Positions 6,210 through 7,617 of a stretch of 7,617 nucleotides of DNA are shown one piece after another. This stretch comes from Faecalimonas sp. (GTDB lineage: Bacteria; Bacillota_A; Clostridia; Lachnospirales; Lachnospiraceae). Below the pieces are notes generated by a model. That model was not told the origin of the DNA and did not search any database. It saw only the letters and a list, made by a program, of their open reading frames with translations. The position numbers were made by a program, and so were the translations under genes. The stretch lies in the NCBI GenBank assembly GCA_026169575.1, contig JAPFCT010000197.1, positions 1 through 7,617 on the forward strand. Reading direction: 5' to 3'. Positions within the stretch are counted from its first letter, which is position 1. Each line of letters begins with the position of its first letter.

Positions 6210-7274
6210 ATGAGAAAGACAGGGAAAAGAGCGGCAGCAGCTGCTGTGGCAGCGGCACTTGCTGTATCCGCTGCCGGCTGTGGACCGGTCAAAGACAGTG
6301 ATGTGGTGATGACGATCGGCGGAGAAGAAGTGACTGCGGGGACCGCTAATTTTTTTGCACGCTATCAGCAGGCAGAATATGAGACGTATTATGCAGGAGC
6401 GATGGGAGAAGACATGTGGTCGACAGAGATCTCCAAAGGGAAGACATATGAAGACACCGTCAAGGAACAGATCCTGGAGATGCTGGAGAATATGTATGTG
6501 CTGGAAGACCATATGGGCGAATATAAGGTAGAACTTACCGAAGAAGAGAAGAATCAGATCACGGAAGCTGCGAAGAAATTTGATGAGGCAAACGGACTGG
6601 AAGAGAAAGAGGCTGTCTCCGGAGAGAAGAAAAATGTGGAACGGATGCTGACACTTGTGACGATCCAGGAGAAGATGCAGAAAGCGATGGTCGCAGATGT
6701 GGATACAGAAGTGTCAGATGAGGAAGCGGCCCAGAAGAGTATGCAGTATGTTCATTTTCCGCTGACGAAGGAAAAGGAAGACGGAAGTACGGAACAGATG
6801 ACGGAGGAAGAGAAGGCAGAGACGAAGAAAAAAGCAGAAGAGTTCCAAAAAGCAGTAAAAGGCGGCGCTGACTTTGCGAAGACAGCTGCGGACAAAAAGC
6901 TGGAAGCAGAGACGATGACATTTGACGAGGAATCGACAAATCCGGATGAAGGACTGATGACTAAGGCAAATGAACTTGGAGAAGGGGAAGTGTCGGAAGT
7001 CATCACAACAGACGGTGGTTATTATGTGCTGAAACTGACAAGTCTTCTTGATAGGGAAGCGACAGACAACGAGAAAGAAGTCATTGTGGAGGAACGTAAG
7101 GAGAAACAGTACAAAGATCTGTGCGAAGAGTGGAAAAAAGAAGCAAAGATCGAAGTAAATGAGAAGGTATGGGACAAGATCAGCTTTGAGAAGAAAGGCA
7201 TTAAGATGAAGCTGCAGGAAGAGATCCCATATGCGGAAGGATCAGATACCGAGAAGAGTGATCAGGCAGAATAA
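6210..7274 (+). CDS. PPIC-type (PrsA-like) foldase lipoprotein
   Basis: A 354-aa exported lipoprotein. The start is ATG 6210, fixed by AAGGAGG (6197-6203) 6 nt upstream. It begins MRKTGKR, then an alanine-rich hydrophobic core, then the lipobox-like SAAGC with C24 as the likely lipidated residue, so it should be anchored outside the cell membrane. Residues about 30-175 are a charged helical region like the SurA/PrsA chaperone domain (FFARYQQAEYET, with the predicted helix EEEKNQITEAAKKF). Residues about 178-283 resemble a divergent parvulin domain: MQYVHFPL, GGADFAKTAADK, LGEGEVSEVITTDGGYYVLKL. H182 may be the first active-site histidine, but the second is Y272, and the usual GGDLGW segment is not recognisable, so isomerase activity is doubtful and a chaperone role is likelier. 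The tail is acidic. It has its own promoter after mfd, and the YqeY gene follows after 22 nt. Confidence 0.88.
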   Translation: MRKTGKRAAAAAVAAALAVSAAGCGPVKDSDVVMTIGGEEVTAGTANFFARYQQAEYETYYAGAMGEDMWSTEISKGKTYEDTVKEQILEMLENMYVLEDHMGEYKVELTEEEKNQITEAAKKFDEANGLEEKEAVSGEKKNVERMLTLVTIQEKMQKAMVADVDTEVSDEEAAQKSMQYVHFPLTKEKEDGSTEQMTEEEKAETKKKAEEFQKAVKGGADFAKTAADKKLEAETMTFDEESTNPDEGLMTKANELGEGEVSEVITTDGGYYVLKLTSLLDREATDNEKEVIVEERKEKQYKDLCEEWKKEAKIEVNEKVWDKISFEKKGIKMKLQEEIPYAEGSDTEKSDQAE

Positions 7275-7296
7275 CAGAAAGAATGGAGGATGCATC

Positions 7297-7617
7297 ATGA
7301 GTAAGATTGAAGAAGTAAGAAGTGCAATGGTAAGCGCGATGAAAGCCGGAGATAAGGAGACAAAGGAATCGTTATCCCTGCTCTTATCCGCGCTGAAGAA
7401 CAAAGCGATCGATAAAAAGAGTGATCTGACACCGGAGGAAGAGACACAGGTGATCTTAAAGGAGATCAAACAGACAAAAGAGACGCTGGAACTTGCGCCG
7501 GCAGACAGAAATGACATCATCGAGGAATGCCAGAAGCGGATCGCAGTGCTGGAACAGTTTGCGCCGAAGATGATGTCAGAAGAAGAGATACGCGCAGTGG
7601 TAAAAGAAGTGCTGGAA
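7297..7617 (+). CDS. GatB/YqeY domain protein (5' part, runs off the window)
   Basis: An open frame of 107 codons without a stop up to the window edge; the family is about 147-150 aa, so roughly 40 residues are missing. GGAGG (7285-7289) lies 7 nt before ATG 7297. Family features: the start MSKIEEVRSAMVSAMKAGDK, then LSALKNKAIDK, then LTPEEETQVILKEIKQTKET (about 48-67), and ECQKRIAVLEQFAPKMMSEEEI (about 81-102). These match the YqeY pattern of an all-helical protein resembling the C-terminal tRNA-binding region of the GatB amidotransferase subunit. No catalytic domain is present, and the family's cellular role is not well defined. It lies 22 nt after the lipoprotein gene with no terminator, so it is probably co-transcribed with it. 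Confidence 0.9.
   Translation, partial: MSKIEEVRSAMVSAMKAGDKETKESLSLLLSALKNKAIDKKSDLTPEEETQVILKEIKQTKETLELAPADRNDIIEECQKRIAVLEQFAPKMMSEEEIRAVVKEVLE

Overview
The window is a 7.6-kb chromosomal housekeeping segment from a spore-forming, low-to-moderate GC Firmicute, most likely a gut Lachnospiraceae-type Clostridium. The evidence is a sporulation sigma-factor tail of SigG type, AGGAGG-class ribosome binding sites before almost every gene, purine-rich coding strands with AGA/CGG arginine and ATC isoleucine codons, and a pth-mfd-PPIC lipoprotein-YqeY gene order. The genus is inferred, not proven. I see no mobile element, CRISPR array, tRNA or rRNA.

Region by region. Bases 1-242 carry the 3' end of a SigF/SigG-family sigma factor gene, best matched to sigG. 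Bases 243-396 are non-coding with one imperfect hairpin. Bases 397-543 hold a 48-codon reading frame with a strong Shine-Dalgarno and a signal peptide. Its 3' end coincides with a good sigma-A promoter that reads into a HAD-family phosphatase gene (556-1209). A second possible promoter leads to a small acidic protein of unknown function (1262-1525). That transcription unit ends at a strong hairpin terminator (1613-1644). The terminator also contains the last codons of a convergent minus-strand gene (1623-2054) for a membrane-anchored protein with a degenerate FMN-binding-like domain.

From about 2100 rightward runs an information-processing and protein-quality-control cluster: pth (peptidyl-tRNA hydrolase), mfd (transcription-repair coupling factor, full length), a PPIC/PrsA-type lipoprotein foldase, and the first 107 codons of a GatB/YqeY-domain gene that runs off the window. 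A sigma-A promoter with a perfect TATAAT lies over the mfd stop codon, so the foldase and YqeY genes are probably also transcribed apart from pth-mfd.

Pth recycles peptidyl-tRNAs from stalled ribosomes, Mfd removes stalled RNA polymerase at lesions, and the PrsA-like lipoprotein folds exported proteins. YqeY-domain proteins resemble a piece of the GatB amidotransferase subunit. No clear new multi-gene system is present. The best points for a second look are the 48-codon secreted-peptide frame with -10 boxes overlapping on both strands at its end, the FMN-binding-like protein that lacks the flavinylation threonine, and the foldase lacking one of the two parvulin histidines.
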